NCBI GenBank assembly: GCA_934511465.1
Contig: CAKSWG010000006.1
Span: 11,889 to 75,888, forward strand
From: an uncultured Faecalibacterium sp.
GTDB lineage: Bacteria; Bacillota; Clostridia; Oscillospirales; Ruminococcaceae
Length of the DNA stretch: 64,000 nt
Direction: 5' to 3'
Shown here: piece after piece, positions 43,030-51,409 of the stretch
How the letters are laid out: each line of letters opens with the position of its first letter
Position numbering within the stretch: the first letter of the stretch is position 1
The notes under the pieces: generated by a model
The model's input: the letters and a program-made list of their open reading frames with translations, nothing else
What the model was told of the DNA's origin: nothing
Databases searched by the model: none
Position numbers and translations under genes: made by a program

Positions 43030-43749
43030 ATGGCAGAAAAGACACTGGAACAAATGCAGGAGGCTGTGGCGGAAATTCGGGAAAAAATGGCCGCAGCTGC
43101 CCGCGAAGCAGGCCGCGACCCGGCAGCGGTGCAGCTGTGCGCCGCCTGCAAGACCCGCGCTGCACAGACGGTGGCCGCAAGTGCCGCGCTGCCCATCGAT
43201 GTGTTTGGCGAGAACCATGTGCAGGAGCTGTGCGCAAACTTTGACGCCGGTGCCTACTGCGGCAAGCCCAGCCACTTTATCGGCCACTTGCAGACCAACA
43301 AGATCAAAAAGGTGCTGGGCCGCGCAAGCCTCATCCAGAGCGTGGACAGTGAGCATCTGCTGAACGCCATCGAGAAGGAAGCAGCCAAGGCCGGCATCGT
43401 GCAGGACGTGCTGCTGGAGGTGAACATCGGCGGGGAGGAGAGCAAGACCGGCGTGGCACCGGAAGCCCTGTGGCCTTTGCTGGATGCCGCGGCAGCGCAG
43501 GAGCACATCCGGGTCAAAGGCCTGATGGCCATTCCGCCCGTGAACGACGACGATGCCCGCAACCGCCGGTATCTGGCCGAGGTGTACAAGCTGTTTGTAC
43601 AGGCGGGAGAGCGCGGCTACGCCAACGTATCCATGGAGACCCTCTCCATGGGCATGAGCGGCGACTTTGAAAACGCCATCCGCGAAGGTGCCACCCTCGT
43701 GCGCATCGGCACCGCCATCTACGGCGAACGGGATTACAGTAAGAAATAA
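43030..43749 (+). CDS. YggS family PLP-binding protein
   Basis: The 239-residue protein belongs to the PLP homeostasis family (PLPBP/YggS). The PLP lysine is Lys41 in AACKTRAAQ, and the conserved FGENHVQEL, WHFIG-like (SHFIGHLQTNKIK), MAIPP and METLSMGMSGDFENAIREGA are present. It buffers pyridoxal phosphate in the cytosol. It overlaps closely with the DUF436 gene and precedes the ABC exporter by 14 bases. Confidence 0.93.
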   Translation: MAEKTLEQMQEAVAEIREKMAAAAREAGRDPAAVQLCAACKTRAAQTVAASAALPIDVFGENHVQELCANFDAGAYCGKPSHFIGHLQTNKIKKVLGRASLIQSVDSEHLLNAIEKEAAKAGIVQDVLLEVNIGGEESKTGVAPEALWPLLDAAAAQEHIRVKGLMAIPPVNDDDARNRRYLAEVYKLFVQAGERGYANVSMETLSMGMSGDFENAIREGATLVRIGTAIYGERDYSKK

Positions 43750-43763
43750 AAAACGGAGGAACC

Positions 43764-45554
43764 ATGTCAAAAACCAAGATCAACGACCCCGGGGCGCACC
43801 GTGCAGGCAGCGGCGCGCTGATCCGGCGTTTTCTGCCCTATCTGGCAAAGTACAAAAAGACCCTGTTTCTGGATCTGTTCTGTGCGGCGCTGACCACCCT
43901 GTGTGACATCGTGCTGCCCAAGATCATGAGCACCATCACCAACGCCGCCATGGGCGTGGGCATCACCCTGACGGCGGGCATCGTGCTGCGGCTGGCAGCG
44001 CTCTATTTTGTGCTGCGCATCATCGATGGTGCAGCCAGCTACTACATGTCCAGCATCGGCCATATTATGGGCGTCCACATCGAGACCGACATGCGCCGCG
44101 ATGCCTTTGACCACCTGCTGAAGCTGGACCACACCTACTACAACAACACCAAGGTGGGCACCATCATGGGCCGCATCACCAACGACCTGTTCGATGTGAC
44201 CGAGTTCGCCCACCACTGCCCGGAGGAATTTTTCATTGCGGCCATCAAGATCGTGGTGTCCTTTGTCATCCTGTGCCGGGCCAGTGTGCCGCTGACGCTG
44301 GCGGTGTTCGCCTGCGTGCCGCTGATGGGGGTAGTGTCGGTATACCTGAACGGACGGCTGCGGGCACGGTTCCGCCAGCAGCGCGTGCAGATCGGAGAAC
44401 TGAACTCCACCATTGAGGACAGCCTGCTGGGGCAGGGCGTCGTAAAAGCCTTTGCCGCCGAGGATGAAGAACGCGAGAAGTTTGCGAAGGGCAACAGGGA
44501 TTTTGAGCAGATCAAGACCCTCGGCTACTACGCCATGGGTGCCTTCAACACCTCCACCCGCCTGTTCGACGGCCTGATGTATCTGGTGGTCATTCTGGCA
44601 GGCGGCCTGTCGCTGGTATACGGCAGGATCACCGCCGGTGACCTTGTGGCCTACATGCTGTACGTCACCACCCTCATTGCCACCATCCGCCGCATCGTGG
44701 AGTTTGCCGAGCAGTTCCAGCGCGGCATGACCGGCATCGAGCGCTTTGCCGAGATCATGGACACCCCTGTGACCATCGGCGACGCCCCGGGCGCGGTGCC
44801 GCTGCAGCCCGGCCCCGGTGACATCCGGTTTGAAAACGTCAGCTTTGAGTACCCGGACGACCACAACAAGGTCCTGCACAACGTCAGTCTGGATATCCGG
44901 GCGGGCGAACGGCTGGCGCTGGTCGGCCCCTCGGGCGGCGGCAAGACCACCCTGTGCAACCTCATCCCCCGCTTCTACGAAGTGACCAGCGGCCGCATCC
45001 TGATCGATGGGCAGGACATCCGCCATGTCACCCTGAAGAGCCTGCGGCAGGATATCGGCATCGTGCAGCAGGACGTGTATCTGTTCAGCGGCACGGTGGC
45101 CCAGAACATCGCCTACGGCAAGCCCGGTGCCACCCGCGAAGAGATCATGGAAGCGGCGCGTCTGGCCGGGGCCGAGCGGTTCATTCTGGCCCTGAAGGAT
45201 GGCTTTGACACCTACGTGGGTGAGCGCGGCGTCAAGCTCTCCGGCGGGCAGAAGCAGCGCATCGCCATTGCGCGGGTGTTCCTGAAGAACCCGCCCATCC
45301 TCATTCTGGACGAGGCCACCAGCGCACTGGACAACGAAAGCGAGATCCTGGTGGGCCAGAGCCTTGAAAAGCTGGCCCATGGCCGCACCACCCTTACCAT
45401 CGCTCACCGCCTGACCACCATCAAGGACTACGACCGCATCCTTGTGCTGGGCGAAGAGGGCATCGTGGAGTCCGGCACCCATGACCAGCTGCTGGCAAAG
45501 CAGGGCGTTTACTACCGCCTGTGGAACCAGCTGCCGGGGGAAGATACATTGTAA
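43764..45554 (+). CDS. ABC exporter, fused permease and ATPase
   Basis: The 596-residue half-transporter has a six-helix type I exporter domain (about residues 25-330) and a C-terminal ATPase with Walker A GPSGGGKTT, Q loop QQDVYLFSGTVAQNIAYG, signature LSGGQKQRIAIAR and Walker B ILILDEATSALD. As a half-transporter it would work as a homodimer or with a partner not seen here. The substrate is unknown; drugs, lipids and peptides are typical. Confidence 0.93.
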   Translation: MSKTKINDPGAHRAGSGALIRRFLPYLAKYKKTLFLDLFCAALTTLCDIVLPKIMSTITNAAMGVGITLTAGIVLRLAALYFVLRIIDGAASYYMSSIGHIMGVHIETDMRRDAFDHLLKLDHTYYNNTKVGTIMGRITNDLFDVTEFAHHCPEEFFIAAIKIVVSFVILCRASVPLTLAVFACVPLMGVVSVYLNGRLRARFRQQRVQIGELNSTIEDSLLGQGVVKAFAAEDEEREKFAKGNRDFEQIKTLGYYAMGAFNTSTRLFDGLMYLVVILAGGLSLVYGRITAGDLVAYMLYVTTLIATIRRIVEFAEQFQRGMTGIERFAEIMDTPVTIGDAPGAVPLQPGPGDIRFENVSFEYPDDHNKVLHNVSLDIRAGERLALVGPSGGGKTTLCNLIPRFYEVTSGRILIDGQDIRHVTLKSLRQDIGIVQQDVYLFSGTVAQNIAYGKPGATREEIMEAARLAGAERFILALKDGFDTYVGERGVKLSGGQKQRIAIARVFLKNPPILILDEATSALDNESEILVGQSLEKLAHGRTTLTIAHRLTTIKDYDRILVLGEEGIVESGTHDQLLAKQGVYYRLWNQLPGEDTL

Positions 45555-45568
45555 AAAAGCACGCATAC

Positions 45569-45605
45569 AAAAAAGCTCTGCCGCAAGCACGGCAGAGCTT
45601 TTTGC
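45569..45605. terminator. Shared terminator between ABC exporter and ROK kinase
   Basis: AAAAAGCTCTGCCG and CGGCAGAGCTTTTT form a perfect stem around CAAGCA between convergent genes. Confidence 0.92.
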
Positions 45606-45616
45606 GTACAGAGGAA

Positions 45617-46567
45617 TCATTCGCCCACGATCAGGCGCACAGAACCATAGATACCGGCATCGTTGCCGAGGATGGCGGGCACGATGGGGGTCTCACGGCA
45701 GGACTTGAAGGCATAGACCTTGAAGTGCTCCCGCAGCGGGGCAAACAGAACCTCGCCTGCGCGGGACACGCCGCCGCCGATCATGAACATCTCCGGGTCC
45801 ACGGTGCTGGCCACATTGGCCAGTGCCATGCCCAGCGTGTCGGTCATCTCGTCCACCTCACGGGCGGCAAGGGCGTCGCCATTGCGGGCGGCATCAAACA
45901 CATCCTTGGCGGCAAACTCGGTGCCGCGCAGGGTGCAGGGGGTGTCCGGGTTCTCGTCCAGCAGCTTCTTCATGCAGCGCACAACGCCGGTAGCACTGGA
46001 ATACTGCTCCAGACATCCGTGCTTGCCGCAGCCGCAGGCAGCGGTCTCGTGGCGGTCCACCGTGATGTGGCCAATCTCGCCGCCGGCACCGTGGGTGCCA
46101 TCGATGACCTTGCCGTTGACGATGACGCCGCCGCCCACGCCGGTGCCCAGCGTGACCATGACTGCGCTGCGGCAGCCCTTGGCTGCACCCATCCAGATCT
46201 CGCCCAGAGCGGCCACGTTGGCGTCATTGCCCACGAGGACCCGGATGCCGTCCAGCATGGTGCTCAGCTCTTCGGCTACGTTGTGCTTGCCCCAGCCGCC
46301 GAGGTTTGCGCAGATGATGGGCACGATGCGGCTGTCCAGCACAGGGCCGGGCACGCCCACGCCCACGCCTTCCACCTGAGCGGCGGCAAGGCCTTTTTCC
46401 TGCATCTTGCCCTGCACGGCAGCGGCCAGATTTTCCAGAATGTGTTCACCGGCGTTGGAGGTGTCGGTGGGAACTTCCCACTTTTCCAGCAGCTCGCCGG
46501 TGGTCTTGAACAGGCCGATCTTAGCGGTGGTACCGCCCAGATCGATGCCGAATGCGTATTCCTTCAT
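45617..46567 (-). CDS. ROK family glucokinase
   Basis: The 316-residue ROK kinase has the ATP-phosphate motif FGIDLGGTTAKIGLF at the N-terminus, the sugar-binding region with VGNDANVAALGE, LGTGVGGG and the zinc motif CGCGKHGCLEQYSS. It phosphorylates glucose or a related hexose in the cytosol. It is a single-gene unit. A TATACT lies about 60 bases upstream on the minus strand, and the leader holds a GCGGCCCCGGGCCGC palindrome. Confidence 0.93.
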   Translation of the reverse strand: MKEYAFGIDLGGTTAKIGLFKTTGELLEKWEVPTDTSNAGEHILENLAAAVQGKMQEKGLAAAQVEGVGVGVPGPVLDSRIVPIICANLGGWGKHNVAEELSTMLDGIRVLVGNDANVAALGEIWMGAAKGCRSAVMVTLGTGVGGGVIVNGKVIDGTHGAGGEIGHITVDRHETAACGCGKHGCLEQYSSATGVVRCMKKLLDENPDTPCTLRGTEFAAKDVFDAARNGDALAAREVDEMTDTLGMALANVASTVDPEMFMIGGGVSRAGEVLFAPLREHFKVYAFKSCRETPIVPAILGNDAGIYGSVRLIVGE

Positions 46568-46715
46568 AGTTCATTTACCCCTTCTGCGGCCCGGGGCCGC
46601 ATTTTTCATTCATACAGCCAGTATAGCACACCCGCTCCGAAAAGAGCAGTGCCGCTGCGGATTTTCATGCAAACAGACGGAAAACGCAGTGGATATTTGG
46701 CACAAATGCCAGTGC

Positions 46716-47600
46716 TCACCGCACGGTGTTGGTCAGGCTGCCAATGCCGTCGATCTCGCAGCGCACCGTGTCGCCGGGCTTCAGAAACTGCGGCGGGTCC
46801 ATGCCCATGCCCACGCCTGCCGGGGTGCCGGTGGCGATGATGGTGCCGGCCTTCAGGGTCATGCCCTGGGTCAGCTCGTGAATGACATGATCGATATCAA
46901 AAATTTGCAGCCCGGTATTGGAATCCTGCCGCTTTTCGCCGTTCACAAAGCTGCGGATGCCGAGGCGCGGCGGGTAGGCTTCAAATTCATCTGCCGTAAC
47001 GATGCAGGGGCCCATGGGCGTAAAGCCATCGAGGCTCTTGCCGAAATACCACTGCTTGTGGGCGGTCTGCACATCGCGGGCGGAAACGTCGTTCAGGATG
47101 GTGTAGCCGAACACATAGTCCTTCGTCTGCCCGGCGGGCACGTCCCGGGCATCCCTGCCCAGCACCACGGCCAACTCGCATTCGTAGTCCAGCTTCTGCA
47201 CAAGGTCGGTGTGGGCTTCAATGAAGCCGCCGTCCGGCACCGCGCGAGATACCCGCTTGGAAAAATAAATGGCGTCCTCGTGCTTTGTGGCAAAGGCATC
47301 GGCAGAGTATTTCTCCGCTTCGTCCGAGTGGGCCATATAGTTGATGCCAAGGCACACCACGTCCTGCGCGGGGCAGGGGATGGGGCTTTGCAGCTGCACG
47401 GCATCGATGGGCAGGGCAGGGATGCCGGCAATGGCAAGCAGCAGCCCGGCCCGCACCTGCGGGGTCAGAAAGGGGATGGCGTCGGACAAGGTTTCATAGG
47501 AAAGGCCCAGCCAGCTCAGGGGCCAGACCTGCGTGCCGTCGGCAGAAAGGATCGCCGGATCTTCCACGCCGTCCGGCAGGCGGCAGGTGACAAAACGCAT
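46716..47600 (-). CDS. Fumarylacetoacetate hydrolase family protein
   Basis: The 294-residue protein has the FAH catalytic core with CLGINYMAHSDEAE, DYECELAVVLGRDARD, YTILNDVSARDVQ, GPCIVTADEF, and GTIIATGTPAGVGMG, which together supply the metal ligands. Family members cleave or decarboxylate beta-diketo acids or hydrate 2-hydroxypentadienoates; the exact substrate is unknown. It follows a DJ-1 family gene by 14 bases on the minus strand with a GAGGGAGGG site. Confidence 0.9.
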   Translation of the reverse strand: MRFVTCRLPDGVEDPAILSADGTQVWPLSWLGLSYETLSDAIPFLTPQVRAGLLLAIAGIPALPIDAVQLQSPIPCPAQDVVCLGINYMAHSDEAEKYSADAFATKHEDAIYFSKRVSRAVPDGGFIEAHTDLVQKLDYECELAVVLGRDARDVPAGQTKDYVFGYTILNDVSARDVQTAHKQWYFGKSLDGFTPMGPCIVTADEFEAYPPRLGIRSFVNGEKRQDSNTGLQIFDIDHVIHELTQGMTLKAGTIIATGTPAGVGMGMDPPQFLKPGDTVRCEIDGIGSLTNTVR

Positions 47601-47614
47601 GTGGATTCCCTCCC

Positions 47615-48166
47615 TCAGTGGCGGTAGGCGATGGCGTTCCGGATGCGGTCGGCCTCGGCCTGCCCGGCCAGCTGGCGCACCAGCTCCAGAGCAAAGGGGA
47701 TGGCACCGCCCAGACCGTAGCTGGTGGTGATATTGCCGTCCACCACAACTTCCGTGTCCAGCACCTCGGCGCCGGTGAGCTTGTCCTGAAAACCGGCGTG
47801 GGCTGTGGCCTTTTTGCCTTCCAGCAGGCCCAGCTGTGCCAGCACGCTGGGGGCGGCGCAGATGGCGGCCACCTTTTTGCCGCTCTTGGCAAAGGAAACG
47901 CAGGTATCGGTGACGGTCTTGTTGGCGGCAAGGTTCGGCGTGCCGGGGATGCCGCCGGGCAGCACCACCATGTCCACATCCGAGTAATCCACGTCCTCTG
48001 CCAGTGCGTCGGCGGTGATGTGCACCTTGTGGCTGCTGGTGATGGCGCGGTTGCCGGTGGCGCTGGCAATGGTCACCTCCACCTTGGCGCGGCGCAGCAG
48101 GTCCACGACCAGAAGGGCCTCACATTCCTCGGTGCCCTCGGCGAAAAATACAACGGCTTTGCTCAT
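47615..48166 (-). CDS. DJ-1/PfpI family protein (YajL/DJ-1 type)
   Basis: The 183-residue protein has the nucleophile elbow Cys103 in AAICAAPSVLA and the conserved FFAEGTEECEALLVVDLLRRA at the start. Members act as glyoxalases, deglycases or redox chaperones, and the activity cannot be told apart by sequence. The ATG at 48166 has a GAGGTAC-type site. It is followed by the FAH gene in a short operon and separated from the YerC gene by a terminator. Confidence 0.92.
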   Translation of the reverse strand: MSKAVVFFAEGTEECEALLVVDLLRRAKVEVTIASATGNRAITSSHKVHITADALAEDVDYSDVDMVVLPGGIPGTPNLAANKTVTDTCVSFAKSGKKVAAICAAPSVLAQLGLLEGKKATAHAGFQDKLTGAEVLDTEVVVDGNITTSYGLGGAIPFALELVRQLAGQAEADRIRNAIAYRH

Positions 48167-48188
48167 TTTCAAAGTACCTCCTGATAAC

Positions 48189-48222
48189 AAAAAGCCGCAT
48201 ACCGCACGGGCGGCACGCGGCA
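48189..48222 (-). terminator. Terminator after the YerC-like gene
   Basis: On the minus strand GCCGC and GCGGC, extended by an inner GCCGCCCGTGCGGT, form the stem followed by TTTTTG. Confidence 0.7.
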
Positions 48223-48238
48223 CAGTTTGCGTGATGGT

Positions 48239-48538
48239 TCAGTTTTTGGGCCCGGCAGCTTTGTCCGCTTCCAGCAGGGCGCGCAGCACGCTGTCGTCGG
48301 CACCAAGCACCCTGCTGACCCGGCTGATGATGGCGCTGGACGCACCGGTCTTATCCATGATCTCGGTGTAAATGCGCTTGTCCACCAGCATTTCGGCAAT
48401 GTTGTAGCGCTGCTCCATTGCACTCAGCTCGGAATAGCTGCACACATCCTGTAAAAAGCGGTAGCACTGTTCCGGGGTCTTGAGCTGCAAAAATGCCTGA
48501 TACAGACCGGACTGGCCGGTAGGATGATCTTTTGCCAT
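48239..48538 (-). CDS. yerC: YerC/YecD family TrpR-like regulator
   Basis: The 99-residue protein is all helical, with ELSAMEQRYNIAEMLVDKRI and a TrpR-like helix-turn-helix DKTGASSAIISRVSRVLG, matching the YerC/YecD branch of TrpR-related proteins. Its role in Firmicutes is unclear. A perfect palindrome overlaps the -10 box of its own promoter, which suggests self-repression. Ribosome site AAAAAAGGAG. Confidence 0.88.
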   Translation of the reverse strand: MAKDHPTGQSGLYQAFLQLKTPEQCYRFLQDVCSYSELSAMEQRYNIAEMLVDKRIYTEIMDKTGASSAIISRVSRVLGADDSVLRALLEADKAAGPKN

Positions 48539-48584
48539 GTCGTTCTCCTTTTTTGCAGATGCCGCCCACAGGCAGGCACTTTAT

Positions 48585-48624
48585 TACACTACATTAGTGT
48601 AGAACAAACGGAGAAAAATTTCAA
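48585..48624 (-). promoter_or_regulatory. Promoter and palindromic operator of the YerC-like gene
   Basis: On the minus strand TTGAAA (48619-48624) and TACACT (48596-48601) are 17 bases apart. The -10 box is one end of a perfect inverted repeat, TACACTA (48585-48591) and TAGTGTA (48595-48601) around CAT. A dimeric regulator bound there would block RNA polymerase. Confidence 0.65.
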
Positions 48625-48653
48625 TAGCATTTTGCAGTTTTCCGGCGGCAAAA

Positions 48654-49148
48654 TCAGCCCAGAGTGTGCTCAAACACCAGCTCATCCCGGGGGACGGTGC
48701 CGGTATCCTGTTCGGCGGGCTTTAAATTGCGGTAGCGCAGGGCCTTGAAGAACTGCTGCACCGGCAGGGCCTTGGCGTGCACGGTGCACCACACACGGCC
48801 CTTGCCCTCGCCGCGGGCAAGCCGTTCGCAGGAGAGCACGATGTCCCGGCCCAGTGCCTTGCCGCGGTATTCGGGCTTGAGGTACAGGTGCATCAGGTGC
48901 AGGGCGGTGTTCTCCATCTTCCATGCAAAGTAACCGATGGTCTTGCCGCCCAGAACCACGAGGAAGTAGTTCACATCGTTGTCGATGTCCTCCTCAATGG
49001 CGTCGGCGCTTTGCAGCTCTTCCACAAGGGTGTCCAGCTGTTTTGCGGGGTAATAGCGCTTGTACACCTCGTGCCAGAGCTCGCTGGCAAGGTCGGCGGT
49101 GGCGTGGATATATTTGGCTTTGGCGACCAGCTTGTAATCAGGCTTCAT
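48654..49148 (-). CDS. GNAT family N-acetyltransferase
   Basis: The 164-residue protein has the GNAT core with FLVVLGGKTIGYFAWKME, LHLMHLYLKPEYRGKALGRD, which holds the acetyl-CoA loop (EYRGKALG), and a C-terminal VHAKALPVQQFFKALRYR. The substrate is unknown. The ATG at 49148 has AAGGAG upstream and lies eight bases after the nitroreductase stop, so the two are cotranscribed. The frame extends further upstream without conservation. Confidence 0.88.
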   Translation of the reverse strand: MKPDYKLVAKAKYIHATADLASELWHEVYKRYYPAKQLDTLVEELQSADAIEEDIDNDVNYFLVVLGGKTIGYFAWKMENTALHLMHLYLKPEYRGKALGRDIVLSCERLARGEGKGRVWCTVHAKALPVQQFFKALRYRNLKPAEQDTGTVPRDELVFEHTLG

Positions 49149-49156
49149 AGTTCTCC

Positions 49157-49678
49157 TTATACTTTTACGATATAATCCGGCTTGCGGGGTGCGGCGGGCT
49201 TGGGCGCCGCCGCCGGGTAGCCAAGGATGCAGTGGCCGATACCGACCCAGTCGCCCTCGATGCCCCATTTTTTGAGCAGGGCTTTGCCCTCGTCAGATTC
49301 AAACTCTTCCTTTGCGCGGTTGATCCAGCAGCTGCCCAGTCCCAGCGAAGCGGCGGCCAGCATCAGGTTGCCCATGACAAGGCTGCCGTCGGGCACGGCG
49401 TTCGGCGCGTGGGCATCGGCCAGCACCACCAGAATGGTGGGTGCGCCGTACATGGGGTCGCCGCTGGAACCCATAACGGCGGCGTTCATGCGGGTGAGCT
49501 GGGCACGGGTGGCAGCGTCCTGCACGGCCACGATCTTGGCCGTTTGCAGGCCCTTGCCGCTGGCGGCATAGGTGCCGGCTTCCAGTACGGCGTTCAGCTC
49601 TTCGTCGGTGATCTGCTCCGGCTTGTAGGCGCGGCAGCTGCGGCGGTTCTTGATCGTTTGCAATGTTTCGTTGGTCAT
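49157..49678 (-). CDS. Nitroreductase family protein
   Basis: The 173-residue flavoprotein shows IKNRRSCRAYKPEQITDEEL at the N-terminus, AVLEAGTYAASGKGLQT and a C-terminal GHCILGYPAAAPKPAAPRKP. Such enzymes reduce nitro groups, quinones or other electron acceptors with NAD(P)H and FMN. Start at 49678 with AAGGAGGGG. It heads a two-gene operon with the GNAT gene. Confidence 0.92.
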   Translation of the reverse strand: MTNETLQTIKNRRSCRAYKPEQITDEELNAVLEAGTYAASGKGLQTAKIVAVQDAATRAQLTRMNAAVMGSSGDPMYGAPTILVVLADAHAPNAVPDGSLVMGNLMLAAASLGLGSCWINRAKEEFESDEGKALLKKWGIEGDWVGIGHCILGYPAAAPKPAAPRKPDYIVKV

Positions 49679-49709
49679 AGCGATTCCCCTCCTTAAAAGA
49701 TATGCCTTT

Positions 49710-49738
49710 ATTGTATCACAACCGCGCCCGGAGTGCAA
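49710..49738 (-). promoter_or_regulatory. Promoter of the nitroreductase-GNAT operon
   Basis: On the minus strand TTGCAC (49733-49738) and TACAAT (49710-49715) are 17 bases apart. Confidence 0.75.
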
Positions 49739-49841
49739 AGCAAAGCGTACAGGAAACGCTTGTGTTGCACGTAAACGTTATCGCAGCAAAAATTGCGGCA
49801 GAATGCACAATAAAACGCGAAAAGATTATGGAAAAGCATCC

Positions 49842-49870
49842 TTGCTGCCAAAGCATAAATACGTTATAAT
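49842..49870 (+). promoter_or_regulatory. Promoter of the ricin-type lectin gene
   Basis: TTGCTG (49842-49847) and TATAAT (49865-49870) are 17 bases apart, 32 bases before the start. Confidence 0.75.
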
Positions 49871-49902
49871 AGGGCTACCAAAGCGGAAAGGAGTCGTGCT
49901 CT

Positions 49903-50493
49903 ATGGCAAAGGCATCACAGGTAGTGATTCTGGAAAATGAATTTTACATCATCAAAGCCCCCAACGGGAAGGTGCTGGAAATAAAGGATTTCAACACGGA
50001 GAACGGCGCCGCCATCCAGCTGTGGAGCTATGCGGGCCATCCGTGGCAGCAGTGGCAGTTCATAGACGCGGGCGAAGGGCGCTGGCGCATCTGCAACCGC
50101 TTCACCGGCAAGATGATGGATCTGGCCCTTGGCGGCGTGGTGGAGGGCACATGGCTGCACCAGTGGGGCCGCACCAGCGGGCTGAGCCAGTGCTGGGCAC
50201 TGGAACCCACCCGCAATGGCCGCACCCGCATCCGCAATGTGCTGGCCGATAAATACATCGACCTTGTGGGCATGAACACTGCCAACGGAGCACAGGCCCA
50301 GATCTGGAACTTTGTGGCCGGCGGCAATCAGGAATGGACGCTGGAACGCATCGACCCGGACACCGTCCAGAGCGGCCGCCGCGCCGAGGAGGCCAAGGAC
50401 CCGCAGCCCACGCCCAGCCAGCGCAAGCACCAGAACGATCTGGTGCGCAAGCTGAACAATGCGGGCAAGGGCAGAGCCAGCCGGAAGGCTTGA
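49903..50493 (+). CDS. Ricin-type beta-trefoil (RICIN-like) protein, no signal peptide
   Basis: The 196-residue protein is built from three repeats of a beta-trefoil (about residues 10-150), each with a Q-x-W-like signature: QLWSYAGHPWQQWQF, HQWGRTSGLSQCWALE and QIWNFVAGGNQEWTLE. The C-terminal 45 residues are charged and probably disordered. No signal peptide or catalytic domain is present, which is unusual for a carbohydrate-binding lectin, so it may act inside the cell or leave by another route. A family A repeat starts at the base after its stop codon. Confidence 0.82.
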   Translation: MAKASQVVILENEFYIIKAPNGKVLEIKDFNTENGAAIQLWSYAGHPWQQWQFIDAGEGRWRICNRFTGKMMDLALGGVVEGTWLHQWGRTSGLSQCWALEPTRNGRTRIRNVLADKYIDLVGMNTANGAQAQIWNFVAGGNQEWTLERIDPDTVQSGRRAEEAKDPQPTPSQRKHQNDLVRKLNNAGKGRASRKA

Positions 50494-50616
50494 ACCCTCT
50501 CAGTCATTGCTGCGCAATGCCAGCTCCCCCGAAAGGGGGAGCTTTATTTGCGCAAACCGGAAGAAGAAAAAGCTCCCCCCCTCGGGGGAGCTGGCGCGTT
50601 AGCGCCTGAGAGGGTT
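50494..50616 (+). repeat. Dispersed repeat family A, full copy
   Basis: It begins AACCCTCTCAGTC at the base after the lectin stop and ends CCTGAGAGGGTT 25 bases before the Nudix start. Two GGGGGAGCT/AGCTCCCCC hairpins are present. Compared with the other copies the two outer parts are exchanged: the ATTGCTGCGCAATG block is on the left and GCGCGTTAGCGCC on the right. Confidence 0.85.
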
Positions 50617-50640
50617 TTGCACACAAAAAAGGAGAACTCA

Positions 50641-51150
50641 ATGAATCTAGGAGCCTTCATGAACCCCGAATTCCCCATTTTCAGCACCACGCTGTGCTAT
50701 CTGGAACGGGAGGATGCGTACCTGATGCTGCACCGCATCAAAAAGCAGGACGACTACAACCACGACAAATGGATCGGTGTAGGCGGAAAGTTTGAGCGGT
50801 TTGAAAGCCCGGAGGACTGTCTGCTGCGGGAAGTGAAGGAGGAGACCGGCCTGACCCTGAAACACTTCCGCGCCCGGGGTCTGCTGACCTTTATTTGGGG
50901 CAATATGACCGAGTTCATCCACCTGTACACCGCGGACCGGTGGGAAGGCGAGATGGTGCCGCGCGACGCCTGCCGCGAAGGCGTACTGGAATGGGTGCCC
51001 AAAGAAAAGGTAACGGACCTGCCCATCTGGGAGGGCGACAAAATTTTCTTCCGCCTGCTGAACGAGGACCGGCCCTATTTTTCCCTCAAGCTGGTGTATG
51101 ACGGCGACACCCTGAAACAGGCTGTGCTGGACGGAAAAAGGATCGTTTGA
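50641..51150 (+). CDS. Nudix hydrolase, 8-oxo-dGTP diphosphatase-like
   Basis: The 169-residue protein has a complete Nudix box (about residues 48-70) with GGKFERFESPEDCLLREVKE leading into ETG. The order and spacing resemble MutT/MTH1-type 8-oxo-dGTP diphosphatases of Firmicutes. Start at 50641 with AAGGAG upstream. It stands alone and is followed by a strong terminator. Confidence 0.92.
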   Translation: MNLGAFMNPEFPIFSTTLCYLEREDAYLMLHRIKKQDDYNHDKWIGVGGKFERFESPEDCLLREVKEETGLTLKHFRARGLLTFIWGNMTEFIHLYTADRWEGEMVPRDACREGVLEWVPKEKVTDLPIWEGDKIFFRLLNEDRPYFSLKLVYDGDTLKQAVLDGKRIV

Positions 51151-51202
51151 GAGAGTATCAGCAATATGCCGTTTGCCGCAACGGCCCCTTCTTGTGAAAA
51201 AG

Positions 51203-51236
51203 CAAAGCCGGAATGACCGCAGTCATTCCGGCTTTG
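51203..51236. terminator. Strong hairpin after the Nudix gene
   Basis: CAAAGCCGGAATGAC and GTCATTCCGGCTTTG are perfect 15-bp arms around CGCA. It can end the Nudix transcript. Confidence 0.8.
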
Positions 51237-51242
51237 CCATAT

Positions 51243-51409
51243 ATAAAAATATTTTTCCGCTGATATTGCAACGGCGACGACTGCGGCCTGCGGCCGAAAC
51301 AGGGAGGAGCTGTTGGGGCCGTGGCCAGCAGGATGCAAGGCCCGCTCAAGGGCCGTAGTAGCCGCTGGGTGCCACAACTCGTCCAGAGCGCACGCGGAGG
51401 CCATTCAAA
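51243..51409. repeat. Dispersed repeat family B, long copy
   Basis: It contains GCAACGGCGACGACTGCGG, GAAACAGGGAGGAGCTGTTG and GGGCC blocks that recur at 55169-55240, and outer blocks (TTTTTCCGCTGAT and CGGAGGCCATTCAAAT) that recur at 1404-1460. No gene is seen in 51151-51409. Confidence 0.75.
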
